Both the position numbers and the translations under genes were made by a program. The notes under the pieces were generated by a model. That model had not been told where the DNA came from. It searched no databases and worked only from the letters and a program-made list of their open reading frames with translations. A stretch of DNA of 64,000 nt, taken from contig DGHK01000019.1 of assembly GCA_002392655.1 (NCBI GenBank), forward strand, positions 25,556 through 89,555, written 5' to 3'. Shown one piece after another: positions 9,202 to 18,847 of this stretch; the first letter of the stretch is position 1, and the number at the start of each line of letters is the position of its first letter. Origin of the DNA: Lachnospiraceae bacterium UBA3850. GTDB taxonomy: Bacteria; Bacillota; Clostridia; Lachnospirales; Lachnospiraceae.

Positions 9202-10926
9202 TTACTGTCCGCTTAACATATCCGCCTTTATAGCCTCAAGCTTCTTTTCGGAATCAGACATATCTGTTCCCTTTACCCCATAATAGAACTTGATCTTTGG
9301 CTCTGTTCCTGATGGACGAACGCAGCACCATGCGTTGTCCTCAAGCTCATAATAAAGAACATTTGATGATGGAAGACCTGTTGAAGTGGTCTCGCCTGAT
9401 ACGAGATCAACTCTCTCGTCCTTCTTATAATCACGTGTAGCGAGAACCTTGAAGCCTCCAAGCTCCTTTGGAGGATTTGTTCTGAAGTTCTCCATCTTTC
9501 TCTGAATCTCAGCAGCACCGTCAACACCCTTAAGCTCAAGTGTTGCAAGACCTTCCTTGTAATAACCATACTTCTCATAGAGATCCTGCATAGCATCGCA
9601 GAGTGTTTTACCCTGTTTCTTATAGAATGCAGCAACCTCACAAAGCATCATAACCGCAACGATAGAATCCTTATCTCTTGCATAAGTTCCTGTCAAGCAG
9701 CCATAAGACTCCTCAAGTCCAAATACGTAATTGTTGCAACCTGTCTGTTCAAATATCTTGATCTGCTCACCGATATACTTAAAGCCTGTAAGCACTTCTA
9801 TGCAACGTGCGTTATAAGCAGCTGCAATTGCTTTTGCAAGATCTGTAGTAACAATTGTGGTAACAAGTGCAGGATTTTCAGGCATAGTTCCTGTAGCTTC
9901 ACGCTCTCTGAATATATACTCTGCTATAAGCATTCCGGACATATTTCCGGTAAAGCTCATATATTCTCCTGTCTTTGTATCCTTGGCATAAACACCAAGT
10001 CTGTCCGCATCAGGATCTGTTGCAAGAACGATATCTGCATCAACATCCTTTGCAAGCTTAAGTGCAAGCTCCCAAGCCTTTGGATCCTCTGGATTAGGAT
10101 AGGAAACTGTAGGGAATGATCCATCAGGAATTTTCTGTTGTGGCTCTACGTAAACCTGTGTAAATCCAAGATCCTTAAGAACTCTTCTTACAGGAACATT
10201 TCCTGTTCCATGAAGTGGTGTGTAAACTATCTTGATATCCTTTGCCATCTCAGGGATGATCTCAGGGTGGATACTCTGAGCCTTAACCTGTGCAATATAC
10301 TTATCGTCAAAATCAGTTCCGATTATGTTGAAGAGACCTGCTGCTCTGGCATCGTCCTCATCCATTGTTTTAACTTCAGCAAAGTCTGTAACCTTGGCAA
10401 CCTCTGCCATAATTCCCGTGTCATGAGGAGGAGTAACCTGTGCGCCGTCCTCCCAATAAACCTTATAACCATTATACTCTCTTGGATTATGGCTGGCTGT
10501 AACAACGATACCTGCTATACAACCAAACTCTCTTACTGCAAATGAAAGCTCCGGAGTCGGTCTAAGTGACTCAAACAGATATGTCTTGATACCGTTAGCG
10601 TTGAGACATCTGGCTGCCTCTCTTGCAAATTCAGGTGACATGATACGTGAATCATGTGCAATAGCAACACCCTTTGCCTGTCCGCCATTTGCAACTATAT
10701 AGTTTGCAAGACCCTGAGTAGCCTGACGAACTGTATATATATTCATACGGTTAGTACCGGCACCTCTAACTCCGCGAAGTCCTCCCGTTCCAAACTCAAG
10801 ACTTCTGTAGAATCTGTCCTCTATCTCTTTTTCATCATCCTTTATGGACTCAAGCTCAGCTCTTGTCTCTGCATCAAAATATGGATCATCTAACCACTTC
10901 TTATACTCTTCCATAAAGTTACTCAT
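9202..10926 (-). CDS. pgcA: Phosphoglucomutase/phosphomannomutase
   Basis: A 574-residue alpha-D-phosphohexomutase that interconverts glucose-1-phosphate and glucose-6-phosphate, feeding glycogen, UDP-glucose and dTDP-sugar synthesis in the cytoplasm. The phosphoserine loop is GIVVTASHNPREYNGYK, the metal site is ATDPDADRLG, the sugar-binding loop is GLEESYG, and the phosphate-binding end is RPSGTEPKIKFYYGV. Length and the N-terminus (YKKWLDDPYFDAETRAEL) match the long Firmicutes PgcA type. It is transcribed away from the GH32 gene across a 170-base divergent gap. Its product links to RfbA in this window. Confidence 0.95.
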   Translation of the reverse strand: MSNFMEEYKKWLDDPYFDAETRAELESIKDDEKEIEDRFYRSLEFGTGGLRGVRGAGTNRMNIYTVRQATQGLANYIVANGGQAKGVAIAHDSRIMSPEFAREAARCLNANGIKTYLFESLRPTPELSFAVREFGCIAGIVVTASHNPREYNGYKVYWEDGAQVTPPHDTGIMAEVAKVTDFAEVKTMDEDDARAAGLFNIIGTDFDDKYIAQVKAQSIHPEIIPEMAKDIKIVYTPLHGTGNVPVRRVLKDLGFTQVYVEPQQKIPDGSFPTVSYPNPEDPKAWELALKLAKDVDADIVLATDPDADRLGVYAKDTKTGEYMSFTGNMSGMLIAEYIFREREATGTMPENPALVTTIVTTDLAKAIAAAYNARCIEVLTGFKYIGEQIKIFEQTGCNNYVFGLEESYGCLTGTYARDKDSIVAVMMLCEVAAFYKKQGKTLCDAMQDLYEKYGYYKEGLATLELKGVDGAAEIQRKMENFRTNPPKELGGFKVLATRDYKKDERVDLVSGETTSTGLPSSNVLYYELEDNAWCCVRPSGTEPKIKFYYGVKGTDMSDSEKKLEAIKADMLSGQ

Positions 10927-11096
10927 TTCGGTATATCCTCCCTTTGTTTAAAAGTGGCAGCAGTTCTTCCACCTGCTGTCAACGCATATAAGTTATTATA
11001 ACATTTATCATCCCATTATGGCTATAAAAAGATAGTGCTATTAGTATAGTTTTTTGTTATTATAAGGGTATATTTTTATTTGGGCAGGTAATTTAA

Positions 11097-12557
11097 ATGA
11101 AAAAGAAGACTGAAAATGAAATGAACAGGGTTCTCATGTCTCTCAGCGAGATTGAAGAACTTCGAAAAACGGCTGTCAGTTCCATTTACCGTCAGTCTTA
11201 TCATATCCAGCCTATTACGGGACTCATGAATGATCCAAATGGATTTATATACAACAACGGTATGTGGCATCTATTCTATCAATGGTGTCCATGGGGAGCA
11301 TTTCACGGACTTAAGCATTGGTATCACGTAGTATCCGAGGATCTGATAAACTGGAAGAATCTCGGTGTTGCTTTGTATCCTGATACATACTTCGATAACG
11401 GAGGTGACTTTACGGGAACGGCCTACAACATAAATGGGCTCATCCACCTCTTTTACTCAGGAATACACTCGGACAAGAATTCAGAGGCCGAAAGCTACAC
11501 ATGTATGGCAAAGCTTACAGATGATAACAGGGTTAAAAAATACTCCGCTCCTCTTTTCGGTCCGTCTGATGAATATACTCATAACCAGAGAGACCCCAAA
11601 ATCATTTATGATGATGACTCCGGAAAATACTATATATTTATAGGTGCTCAGACAAAGGATCAAAACGGTTGTATCATCGTATACGAATCCGATGACCCGA
11701 AGAAAAACTGGCACATGAGAGGAAGACTGCATGTACCCGGTTTCGAAAGCTTCGGAAGCATGTGGGAATGTCCTTCGCTTGAACAACTCGGAAGTCATGA
11801 TATACTGATATTCTGTCCTCAGCAGCTAACTCTCGAAGGACACGGAACAGGAACTAACCACAACGGATATATCATAGGTTCTATGGATTTCGACAGTCTG
11901 ACATTTACTCCTGATGGAGCTTTTCATCTGCTGGATTTCGGATTTGAATCTTATGCTGCCGAATGTGCTGCCAACACAGAAGAAGCAAATAAGAAATATC
12001 TTATAGCCTGGATGGGACTGCCCGATTCAAGCTTCCCTACAGACAAGGAAGCATGGTCCGGATGTATGACACTGCCAAGGGAGCTCACCATCAGACACCG
12101 CAGACTTATTCAGAAACCGATACACGGACTTGAATCAATGAGAAAAGCTTTGGTCAGCCCCAGTCTCAAGGTTCTTCCTGATACCGCGGAGATAGCTGTG
12201 ACCATATATCCTGACGATTTCAATATGACTCTTTTCTCAAAGCCTGACGGAACAGGCGGACTGTCCATAGACTACAAGGATAAAACCCGCGAGATCACAC
12301 TGGATCGTTCCGGAATGAACATCAGATTCAATGTTGAAAACGGTGAAAGCAGGACCAGAGTTCTGGAAAACGGACTTACACACCTCAGGATATTTATAGA
12401 TAAAAGCTCTGTTGAGATTTTTGTAAATGACGGTGACGCCGTATTTACATCACGGATATTCCCCGAGGCTGATGAACACGGATTTACAATTAGCGAGTGC
12501 ACCTCCATAAATATATGGGAACTCGGACATACTCTGGAGGACGATTTTATCATATAG
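11097..12557 (+). CDS. GH32 beta-fructofuranosidase (sucrose or fructan hydrolase)
   Basis: A 486-residue cytoplasmic enzyme of glycoside hydrolase family 32 that releases fructose from sucrose, sucrose-6-phosphate or short fructans. The nucleophile motif LMNDPNG places the aspartate at residue 46; the transition-state stabiliser motif appears as NQRDPKI and the acid/base motif as MWECPSLEQL. The five-bladed propeller is followed by a C-terminal beta-sandwich ending with FVNDGDAVFTSRIFP. There is no signal peptide. No PTS or regulator is adjacent, so the exact substrate is not shown. The start was chosen at 11097; an ATG at codon 9 is also possible. murG follows 45 bases later on the same strand. 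Confidence 0.93.
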   Translation: MKKKTENEMNRVLMSLSEIEELRKTAVSSIYRQSYHIQPITGLMNDPNGFIYNNGMWHLFYQWCPWGAFHGLKHWYHVVSEDLINWKNLGVALYPDTYFDNGGDFTGTAYNINGLIHLFYSGIHSDKNSEAESYTCMAKLTDDNRVKKYSAPLFGPSDEYTHNQRDPKIIYDDDSGKYYIFIGAQTKDQNGCIIVYESDDPKKNWHMRGRLHVPGFESFGSMWECPSLEQLGSHDILIFCPQQLTLEGHGTGTNHNGYIIGSMDFDSLTFTPDGAFHLLDFGFESYAAECAANTEEANKKYLIAWMGLPDSSFPTDKEAWSGCMTLPRELTIRHRRLIQKPIHGLESMRKALVSPSLKVLPDTAEIAVTIYPDDFNMTLFSKPDGTGGLSIDYKDKTREITLDRSGMNIRFNVENGESRTRVLENGLTHLRIFIDKSSVEIFVNDGDAVFTSRIFPEADEHGFTISECTSINIWELGHTLEDDFII

Positions 12558-12602
12558 ATAAATCTTTATATATTACTTTATAAATGACGATGGGAGAAAA
12601 AA

Positions 12603-13664
12603 ATGAAGAAGATAGTACTTACCGGCGGAGGAACTGCCGGACATGTTACACCAAATATAGCGATCATCCCGACTCTTAAGGAGATGGGCTATGATATAAG
12701 CTATATCGGAACATATAATGGCATCGAAAAGAAGCTTATCGAAGAGATAGGAATTCCTTACTACGGAATATCATCAGGAAAGCTCAGACGATACTTCGAT
12801 CTGAAAAACTTCACAGATCCTTTCAGAATACTAAAGGGGTATTTTCAAGCTAAAAAGCTAATCAAGAAGCTGAAACCCGACGTTGTTTTTTCAAAGGGAG
12901 GCTTTGTTACGGTTCCCGTAGTTTTTGCAGCATCCAAGAAGAAAATACCGGTTGTTATCCACGAATCGGACATGTCTCCGGGACTTGCTAACAAGCTGGC
13001 ACTGCCCAAGGCAACCAAAATATGCTGTAACTTCCCCGAGACCAAGAAGCTGTTCGAGGGAAAAGCCACTGTCACCGGAACACCAATCAGACAGGAGCTC
13101 TTTAACGGAGATAAGGAAAAAGCCAAAAAGTTCTGTGGCTTTGAAGATGATAAACCAACCATTCTTATAGTCGGAGGAAGCACCGGAAGTGTTGCCGTAA
13201 ATAACGCCATTTGGAGTGTACTTGATGAACTTCTTTCGACCTACAATGTTATCCACATCTGTGGAAAGGACAAAATGAACACCAAATATGCCGGCAAAAA
13301 AGGCTATGCCCAGTTTGAATATGTTAAGTCAGAGCTTCCGGATCTTTTTGCTCTGGCAGACATAGTCATATCTCGCGCAGGAGCAAATGCCATCTGTGAG
13401 CTTCTGGCTCTTAAGAAGCCGAACATACTGATTCCACTTTCACTAAAGGCCAGCAGAGGCGACCAGATACTGAACGCGGAGTCCTTCCAAAAAAGCGGTT
13501 ACAGCTATGTGATTGACGAAGAAAAGCTGGACGACAAAACCCTCCTCAAGGCTTTAGAGGATATAGAGCAGCATAAGGAAGCATATCTGGAGGCTATGGA
13601 ACAGAGCAAAGTCAGCGACTCCATCACCACTATAACCACTATTATTGATTCTCTGACAAAGTAA
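12603..13664 (+). CDS. murG: UDP-GlcNAc: undecaprenyl-PP-MurNAc-pentapeptide GlcNAc transferase
   Basis: A 353-residue peripheral membrane glycosyltransferase of family GT28 that converts lipid I to lipid II in peptidoglycan synthesis. The N-terminal glycine-rich loop [14 protein letters not shown] (residues 7-20) and the second, [16 protein letters not shown], are both present. The acceptor-side motif is [14 protein letters not shown], and the UDP-binding stretch is [26 protein letters not shown] precedes the ATG at 5-7 bases. It is not in a dcw cluster here; it sits alone behind the GH32 gene and ends in a strong terminator. This is the undecaprenyl-linked form typical of Lachnospiraceae. 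Confidence 0.95.
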   Translation: MKKIVLTGGGTAGHVTPNIAIIPTLKEMGYDISYIGTYNGIEKKLIEEIGIPYYGISSGKLRRYFDLKNFTDPFRILKGYFQAKKLIKKLKPDVVFSKGGFVTVPVVFAASKKKIPVVIHESDMSPGLANKLALPKATKICCNFPETKKLFEGKATVTGTPIRQELFNGDKEKAKKFCGFEDDKPTILIVGGSTGSVAVNNAIWSVLDELLSTYNVIHICGKDKMNTKYAGKKGYAQFEYVKSELPDLFALADIVISRAGANAICELLALKKPNILIPLSLKASRGDQILNAESFQKSGYSYVIDEEKLDDKTLLKALEDIEQHKEAYLEAMEQSKVSDSITTITTIIDSLTK

Positions 13665-13676
13665 TGACGTAAAAAA

Positions 13677-13699
13677 GAACGGATGCAGCGCATCCGTTC
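13677..13699. terminator. Bidirectional Rho-independent terminator
   Basis: A perfect 10-base stem (GAACGGATGC, loop AGC, GCATCCGTTC) is flanked by A runs on the left and T runs on the right, so it works for murG on the plus strand and for the small membrane protein gene on the minus strand. Confidence 0.9.
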
Positions 13700-13722
13700 T
13701 TTTTATATAAAACTTTATGATT

Positions 13723-14271
13723 TTACTTTCCGCATAAACTATCGAGACACTTCTGATAGTAATCATTTGAAGTATTTGACTGACTGTAAACGTCCTGATC
13801 AACCTCAATCTGTGAAGGATATATAGGCTTTCCTTCTTCCATTGTCTTATTATTAACCTTTATGACACTACCTTCCTTGGTAACATCAAATCTACATCTA
13901 AAATGTGCATTAGTACGTGTAATAAGACCGTCTGAGTTCTCTTCACTCTCGAGAGCAACTGTGATATTGAATCCATCAGCATAAATGATGTAGGATCCAT
14001 TACCCTTATCATCAACATCACTCTCTTCTATAGTCCATGCCGGATGTTCAGTATTGCTCTCGAAAGCATCTCCGAATGTAAAATCCTTATTCTTAGGAAC
14101 CTTTGCAGCCTTCAAAGGCTCAATAACCTTGGAGTAGTTATCATTTGTTTTTTCCTGAATAAATGCCTTGATTGGATAATGAACCGAACCAGGAAGGATG
14201 AAATATGCACCAACCAGAATTCCTACTATAATCACAATACCCAAAATAACTCGTGCAACCTTGTTACCCAT
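13723..14271 (-). CDS. Membrane-anchored hypothetical protein
   Basis: I do not recognise this 182-residue protein. Residues 7-28 form one hydrophobic segment (VILGIVIIVGILVGAYFIL), leaving a hydrophilic C-terminal domain probably outside the cell. That domain is rich in D, E, N and S and ends with a Cys pair (CLDSLCGK). It looks like a small extracytoplasmic beta-rich domain (WTIEESDVDDKGNGSYIIYADG, then an FRCRFDVTKEGSVIKVNNK hairpin). It could be a lipoprotein-like or signal-anchor protein. The HD hydrolase gene lies 45 bases upstream on the same strand. Confidence 0.75.
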   Translation of the reverse strand: MGNKVARVILGIVIIVGILVGAYFILPGSVHYPIKAFIQEKTNDNYSKVIEPLKAAKVPKNKDFTFGDAFESNTEHPAWTIEESDVDDKGNGSYIIYADGFNITVALESEENSDGLITRTNAHFRCRFDVTKEGSVIKVNNKTMEEGKPIYPSQIEVDQDVYSQSNTSNDYYQKCLDSLCGK

Positions 14272-14316
14272 AACTGTCTCTCCTTTTTTATAAAAAGAAT
14301 ACTAAATCTGAAATGA

Positions 14317-14907
14317 TCAGAACAGCTCTTTCTCAAGCTGATATATAAATCCTTCGACCAGCTGCATACGCTTCGCATACTCAGTCCTTGCGGTCTCAGT
14401 CTTGCAGCATCTGATCAGAGGTTTACTCTGTCTGTAATAATCCTTTATTCGATAATACGCCCTCTTATAGCTAGACTCCTCATCATGAGCCGTAACCATG
14501 GCATCACGCATTATCTCGATGCCTCCTACATCATCCAGAAGATCGGCATCCATAACTATACGACATTCCAAAGAAAGATCCTTATCTGTATCCTTATCGG
14601 CATTCATCATAATGATTTCTCCGACCTTAACAATAAGCTCGGGTGCCACACCGATACTATCCAGATATTCAACTGCAACTTCAGCACTGACCTCACTGTC
14701 CGGTCTGCCATCCTCATGACCTACATCATGGAGAAGTGCAGCTAAAACGATCACATCCAAATCTCCTCCAAGCTTTGCCTGAAGTCTTATAGCCCAACGA
14801 TAAACTCTCATCGTATGGTCATAACTGTTCCTAAATGGATACTGATCTGAACCTTGTTTTTCAGAAGATGTCTTTTTTACAAATTCAATAACTTCTGAAT
14901 AATCCAT
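14317..14907 (-). CDS. HD-domain phosphohydrolase
   Basis: A 196-residue soluble protein of the HD superfamily, metal-dependent phosphohydrolases acting on nucleotides or phosphoesters. The metal ligands are visible as H31 (YDHTMRVYRW), the HD pair H60-D61 (LLHDVGHEDGRPD), and a later aspartate (MDADLLDDVGGIEI). The layout is that of the uncharacterised YedJ/uncharacterised HDIG-like family. Substrate is unknown. A GGGG stretch precedes the ATG. It lies directly downstream of the SRP RNA gene and may be read from that strong promoter if termination is incomplete, since no clear terminator separates them. Confidence 0.85.
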   Translation of the reverse strand: MDYSEVIEFVKKTSSEKQGSDQYPFRNSYDHTMRVYRWAIRLQAKLGGDLDVIVLAALLHDVGHEDGRPDSEVSAEVAVEYLDSIGVAPELIVKVGEIIMMNADKDTDKDLSLECRIVMDADLLDDVGGIEIMRDAMVTAHDEESSYKRAYYRIKDYYRQSKPLIRCCKTETARTEYAKRMQLVEGFIYQLEKELF

Positions 14908-14989
14908 CCCCGATAACCCCTAACATTAATATTAAAACACCTATATAAATATAACACTTTCTATAGGATAATGCCACTTTTTTTTAAAT

Positions 14990-15262
14990 CCGCGCGACTG
15001 GCTTTGCAAAGCCCACACGAGCGTTACTTTGGCAGTTAACTCAACCCAGGCTGCCTCACGGCGCACAGAGAGGTTCTGCTTAGTGCTGCTTTGTTCCCAA
15101 CCTGACACGGTTCACAGATTCCTGTCGCGTAAGACCTAAGTATCAACGTCACTTACCGAAGGCAGCCCCGCATGAACAATTCGGGGCCAGTCATCACCCC
15201 TGCTGTAGCGGATTGCAGGTACAGGGCACCGCTATCTCCCCGGCTGCGCGAAATTTTATAAC
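14990..15262 (-). ncRNA. ffs: Signal recognition particle RNA, large (Bacillus) type
   Basis: The RNA core of the signal recognition particle, which targets membrane and secreted proteins with Ffh. The minus strand shows the conserved S-domain motif around 15078-15109 (GTCAGGTTGGGAACAAAGCAGC then ACTAAGC) and the 5' Alu domain (GGGGAGATAGCGGTGCC, CCTGTACCTGCAATCCGC). The two ends pair (AAATTTCGCGC with GCGCGGATTT). At about 270 nucleotides it is the long form with an Alu domain. It fills the 394-base gap between tadA and the HD gene. The exact ends are estimated from the promoter and the end pairing. Confidence 0.93.
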
Positions 15263-15268
15263 TATTCT

Positions 15269-15297
15269 AGTATACATAAGATAAGATTTTTCGTCAA
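15269..15297 (-). promoter_or_regulatory. Strong promoter of the SRP RNA gene
   Basis: On the minus strand TTGACG (15297-15292), a 17-base spacer and TATACT (15274-15269). The start of transcription is expected near 15262, matching the paired 5' end of the SRP RNA. It begins only 5 bases after the tadA stop. Confidence 0.85.
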
Positions 15298-15301
15298 GTA
15301 A

Positions 15302-15787
15302 CTATTGTTTTTCCGCTTTTAGCCTTACTCTCAGCTCTTTGAAAAAGCTCTTAAGCAGTTCTGAACACTCCTCCTCCAGAACACCACGTGTCACCTCTAC
15401 CTGATGATTAAATTCCTTCATATCAAGTAGGTTTATTATAGATCCGGCGCACCCTGCCTTTGGATTCATACAGCCAATAACAACCTCCGGAATACGGGCC
15501 TGAACAATAGCTCCCGAACACATCTGACATGGTTCCAGCGTTATATACATCCTGCACTCCTCCAGCCTCCAGTCTCCGATAACCTTTGAAGCTTTTTTTA
15601 TCGCTATTATCTCCGCATGAGCCAGGCTCTGCCTGTCTCTGTTTCTTCTGTTATAACCTCTGGCTATTACTTTGCCGTCGTGAACTATAACGCATCCGAT
15701 AGGAACGTCGCCACTATCCATAGCCTTCTTGGCAAGCCTGAGCGCCTGCCTCATATATCTCTCATCATCTGTTAGTTTTGCTGCCAT
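15302..15787 (-). CDS. tadA: tRNA-specific adenosine deaminase
   Basis: A 161-residue zinc deaminase that converts A34 to inosine in the wobble position of tRNA-Arg(ACG), needed to read CGN codons. The zinc/catalytic site is seen as AHAEI (H57, E59) and LEPCQMCSGAIVQARI (C87, C90), spaced as in TadA rather than in cytidine deaminases. The ending (ELLKSFFKELRVRLK) is typical. It is followed by the SRP RNA gene, a neighbourhood common in Firmicutes, and preceded by rsmA 26 bases upstream. Confidence 0.95.
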   Translation of the reverse strand: MAAKLTDDERYMRQALRLAKKAMDSGDVPIGCVIVHDGKVIARGYNRRNRDRQSLAHAEIIAIKKASKVIGDWRLEECRMYITLEPCQMCSGAIVQARIPEVVIGCMNPKAGCAGSIINLLDMKEFNHQVEVTRGVLEEECSELLKSFFKELRVRLKAEKQ

Positions 15788-15813
15788 CTGCTTTCTCTCT
15801 ATATATAATCCTT

Positions 15814-16692
15814 TTAGGTCTGCCCGGTTATTCCAAGCCTTCCTAGTTCATCAGAAAGTGCTCCGAACTCCTCAAGAGTAAGAGCCTCCCCGCGAACCCT
15901 CGTATCAAATCCCAGATTCGTAAGTGCCTTCTCGACATCAGCCCTGCTGTAGCTTAGTCCTTCAAAATTCGAAACTGCATTGGCCAGAGTCTTTCTTCTC
16001 TGGTTAAATGCACCTCTGATTATCTTGAATAAAAGCTTCTCATCCTCAACCTCGACCGACGGCTTTTCCAATCTCCTAAGTCTGATGACTGCAGAGCCGA
16101 CATTTGGTCTCGGCATAAAGCAGTTTGGCGGTACATTTGCCGCCAGATAAGGTTCACTATAGTACTGCACTGCCAATGACAGCGCACCATAATCCTTACT
16201 GCCCGGCCCGGCCTTCATCCTGTCCGCCACTTCCTTCTGTATCATAACTGTTATGGAATCAGCAGGAATTCTCGACTCCAGCAGACTCATAATAATAGGT
16301 GTGGTTATATAATAAGGCAGATTAGCGACTATCTTGAAGGGCCTTCCCTCGAAGATACTCTCTATATCCTGCTTCATAATATCTCCGTGAATGATTCTTA
16401 CGTTATCATATTCACTTAAAGTCTTATCAAGTATCGGTATCAGCTTATCATCAATTTCTACCGCCGTAACAGACCCTGCCACCTCAGCCAGATACTGTGT
16501 CAGCGTTCCTATTCCGGGACCGATTTCCAGAACCTCAGTAGTTTTATCAATCTCAGCTGCATCTATTATTTTATCTATAACATGTGAGTCTATCAGAAAA
16601 TTCTGACCATAGTTTTTTCTGAAGGTAAACTCATTTTCCTGTATAACCCTGATTGTTTCCTTCGGGTTACTTAGCATCTTTTCCCTGTCCAT
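15814..16692 (-). CDS. rsmA: 16S rRNA dimethyladenosine transferase (KsgA)
   Basis: A 292-residue SAM-dependent methyltransferase that dimethylates two adjacent adenines (A1518 and A1519, E. coli numbering) in the 3' hairpin of 16S rRNA, a late step of 30S assembly. Motifs are NYGQNFLID, the SAM loop VLEIGPGIGTLTQYLAE, the catalytic NLPYYITTPIIM, and PRPNVGSAVIRL. AGG lies about 5 bases before the ATG at 16692. tatD is immediately upstream (39-base gap), an arrangement conserved in many Firmicutes, so the two are likely cotranscribed. Confidence 0.96.
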   Translation of the reverse strand: MDREKMLSNPKETIRVIQENEFTFRKNYGQNFLIDSHVIDKIIDAAEIDKTTEVLEIGPGIGTLTQYLAEVAGSVTAVEIDDKLIPILDKTLSEYDNVRIIHGDIMKQDIESIFEGRPFKIVANLPYYITTPIIMSLLESRIPADSITVMIQKEVADRMKAGPGSKDYGALSLAVQYYSEPYLAANVPPNCFMPRPNVGSAVIRLRRLEKPSVEVEDEKLLFKIIRGAFNQRRKTLANAVSNFEGLSYSRADVEKALTNLGFDTRVRGEALTLEEFGALSDELGRLGITGQT

Positions 16693-16731
16693 TCTTACCT
16701 GCCCATTCTTTATTTACTTTGTTACCGTCAT

Positions 16732-17511
16732 CTACAGTCGGTACAGTTTTTTCGCATTTTCATAAGTGACACCCGCCACCTCTTCTTCTGATAAGCCTTT
16801 AAGCCTTGATATCTCAGCAACGACATAGCTCAGATATCCCGAATTATTTCTCTCTCCTCTGAAGGGGGATGGCGTCAGGTACGGCGAATCAGTTTCCAGG
16901 ACAATATTTGAAAGCGGTATAGCTTCAACCGCCCTCTTCAGCTTCTTGGAATTTTTAAATGTAACTACGCCGCCTATTCCGAAATAAAACCCCATCTTCA
17001 AAAACTCGCGGGACATTTCTTCCGAATAAGAATAGCAATGAACTACTCCTCCTATTTCCTCAGCATGAACCTGTTTCATAAGCTCATATGTATCCTGCGC
17101 AGCATCCCTGCTGTGAATAACTATCGGAAGCTCAAGCTCCCTCGCCAGATTCATCTGAGCTAAAAACCATTTATGCTGAAGCTCCTTCGATGGTTCATCA
17201 TAGTGATAATCGAGCCCGATCTCACCTATAGCCACAACCTTATTCGAGCTCCTGGCAAGTTTCCTCAGCTCTTCTATATCTTCATCAGTCATATCCCCGA
17301 CATGGTGTGGGATCACTCCGACTGAAGCATACATATAATCATATTTTTTCGCAAATTTCACCGACGCTCTGGAGGTCTGTATATCGCAGCCGATATTGGT
17401 AATATTCGTAACGAGGCGCCCTTCTCCGAACTCATTTTCAAGAAGCTCCTCCCTGTCCTCATCAAATGCATCGTCATCATAATGAGCGTGAGTGTCAAAA
17501 ATCCTCATCAT
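16732..17511 (-). CDS. tatD: TatD-family metal-dependent hydrolase
   Basis: A 259-residue TIM-barrel hydrolase of the TatD family, with metal-dependent deoxyribonuclease activity reported for homologues. Metal ligands are visible in FDTHAHYDD at the start, then AIGEIGLDYHYD, VIHSRDA, VHCYS and ETDSPYLTP. A reading starting further left at a GTG (17526) overlaps the ribosome site GGAAGGG, so the ATG at 17511 is the better start. The end EEEVAGVTYENAKKLYRL is standard. It lies upstream of rsmA on the minus strand and is divergent from the aminotransferase. Confidence 0.93.
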   Translation of the reverse strand: MMRIFDTHAHYDDDAFDEDREELLENEFGEGRLVTNITNIGCDIQTSRASVKFAKKYDYMYASVGVIPHHVGDMTDEDIEELRKLARSSNKVVAIGEIGLDYHYDEPSKELQHKWFLAQMNLARELELPIVIHSRDAAQDTYELMKQVHAEEIGGVVHCYSYSEEMSREFLKMGFYFGIGGVVTFKNSKKLKRAVEAIPLSNIVLETDSPYLTPSPFRGERNNSGYLSYVVAEISRLKGLSEEEVAGVTYENAKKLYRL

Positions 17512-17571
17512 ATTTATCCCTTCCACTTTTTAATATGTATATTCTAGTGTATTTAATAGTGTAGTGCAACC

Positions 17572-17600
17572 TTGTAAAAAAGCCATAAATCGATTATAAT
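17572..17600 (+). promoter_or_regulatory. Promoter of the aminotransferase-malQ-plsC operon
   Basis: TTGTAA at 17572-17577, a 17-base spacer and a perfect TATAAT at 17595-17600, about 30 bases before the start codon at 17632. It probably serves the whole plus-strand run to 22628. Confidence 0.75.
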
Positions 17601-17631
17601 ATCTGGAGTGCGTAAATAATGGAGGAAAACA

Positions 17632-18831
17632 ATGATAAATGAATTTTACAAAGAAATGACCGGAAAGGAATCGGTCATTCGTCAGTTTTTCGATTTTGCA
17701 AGAGCTCGTGCGGCTGAGATGGGACCGGACAGCGTTTTTAATTTCTCAATTGGAAACCCATCTGTACCTGCACCTGATAGCCTGAAGCAGGCACTTCTGG
17801 ATATTGTTGAAAATGGTGATCCCGTGAAGCTTCACGGATACAGCCCTACTCTCGGTCAGGATTCAACCAAGCGATGTATCGCCGACTCACTAAACAGAAG
17901 ATTCGGTATGAATTACGGACCACAGCACATCTTCCCTACCTCCGGTGCAGCCGGAGCTCTTTCACATGCACTCAGGTGCGTGACCAAGGAAGGTGATACC
18001 GTAATTACATTTGCACCTTATTTCCCTGAGTACATACCATATGTTACCGGAACAGGTGCAAAACTGTCGGTGGTTCCTGCAGACTACTCAACCTTCCAGA
18101 TAAACTTCGAAGAGTTTGAGAAGATGATAGATGCAAACACTGCAGCAGTTCTTATAAACTCACCTAACAACCCGTCCGGTGTTGTATACACTACTGAGAC
18201 TATACAGAAGCTCGCTGACATCCTCTGCAAAAAGCAGGAGGAATTTGGTCATGAGATATTCCTTATTACCGATGAGCCGTACAGAGAGATAGTATTTAAG
18301 GGAGTGGATAGTCCGTTCCCATCTAAGTTCTACGACAACTCTATATGCTGCTACTCCTTTAGTAAGTCTATATCACTTCCGGGAGAGCGTATCGGATATA
18401 TGGCTGTAAATCCAGCAGCAAAGGATGCTGATCTTCTCGTTCCAATGGCAGGTCAGATTTCGAGATTTACAGGACATAACTGCCCTACTGCACTTATGCA
18501 GTTTGCTATCGAAAGAGTTATAGATGAAACAAGTGATCTCAGCATATATGAGAGAAATGCAGATCTGCTCTACACAGAACTTACTAGAATCGGCTACGAG
18601 ATAGTTAAACCGATGGGAACATTCTATATGATGCCTAAGGTTCCAGGAGCCGCCGACGGTGGTCTCAGAGATGCAAATGAATGGTGCTGGAAGATAGCAA
18701 AGGAACTCGGCCTTATCACCGTTCCCGGAGACAGCTTCGTATGTCCCGGACATTTCCGTATATCATACTGCGTGCCTACTGAGACGATAGAAAAATCCAT
18801 CCCTCTCTTCGAGAAGGCTTATACATTATAA
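17632..18831 (+). CDS. PLP-dependent aminotransferase, class I/II
   Basis: A 399-residue fold-type I aminotransferase. Cofactor-binding features are visible: NNPSGVVY (the conserved N), ITDEPYREIVF (aspartate that contacts the pyridine nitrogen), and YSFSKSISLPGERIGYMA with the Schiff-base lysine. It resembles the group annotated as aspartate or aromatic aminotransferases of Clostridia; the substrate cannot be told from sequence. GGAGG lies 6 bases before the ATG. malQ follows after 16 bases, so cotranscription is likely although the two activities are unrelated. Confidence 0.93.
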   Translation: MINEFYKEMTGKESVIRQFFDFARARAAEMGPDSVFNFSIGNPSVPAPDSLKQALLDIVENGDPVKLHGYSPTLGQDSTKRCIADSLNRRFGMNYGPQHIFPTSGAAGALSHALRCVTKEGDTVITFAPYFPEYIPYVTGTGAKLSVVPADYSTFQINFEEFEKMIDANTAAVLINSPNNPSGVVYTTETIQKLADILCKKQEEFGHEIFLITDEPYREIVFKGVDSPFPSKFYDNSICCYSFSKSISLPGERIGYMAVNPAAKDADLLVPMAGQISRFTGHNCPTALMQFAIERVIDETSDLSIYERNADLLYTELTRIGYEIVKPMGTFYMMPKVPGAADGGLRDANEWCWKIAKELGLITVPGDSFVCPGHFRISYCVPTETIEKSIPLFEKAYTL

Positions 18832-18847
18832 TTTGGAGGACAGTTAC

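Noticed and set aside
11097..13664. GH32 and murG as a functional operon
   Set aside because: They are 45 bases apart and may share a transcript, but their roles are unrelated, and no joint control site was seen.
15000..15013. The palindrome GGCTTTGCAAAGCC near the SRP RNA 3' end as a terminator
   Set aside because: No U run follows on the minus strand; it lies within the paired end region of the SRP RNA.
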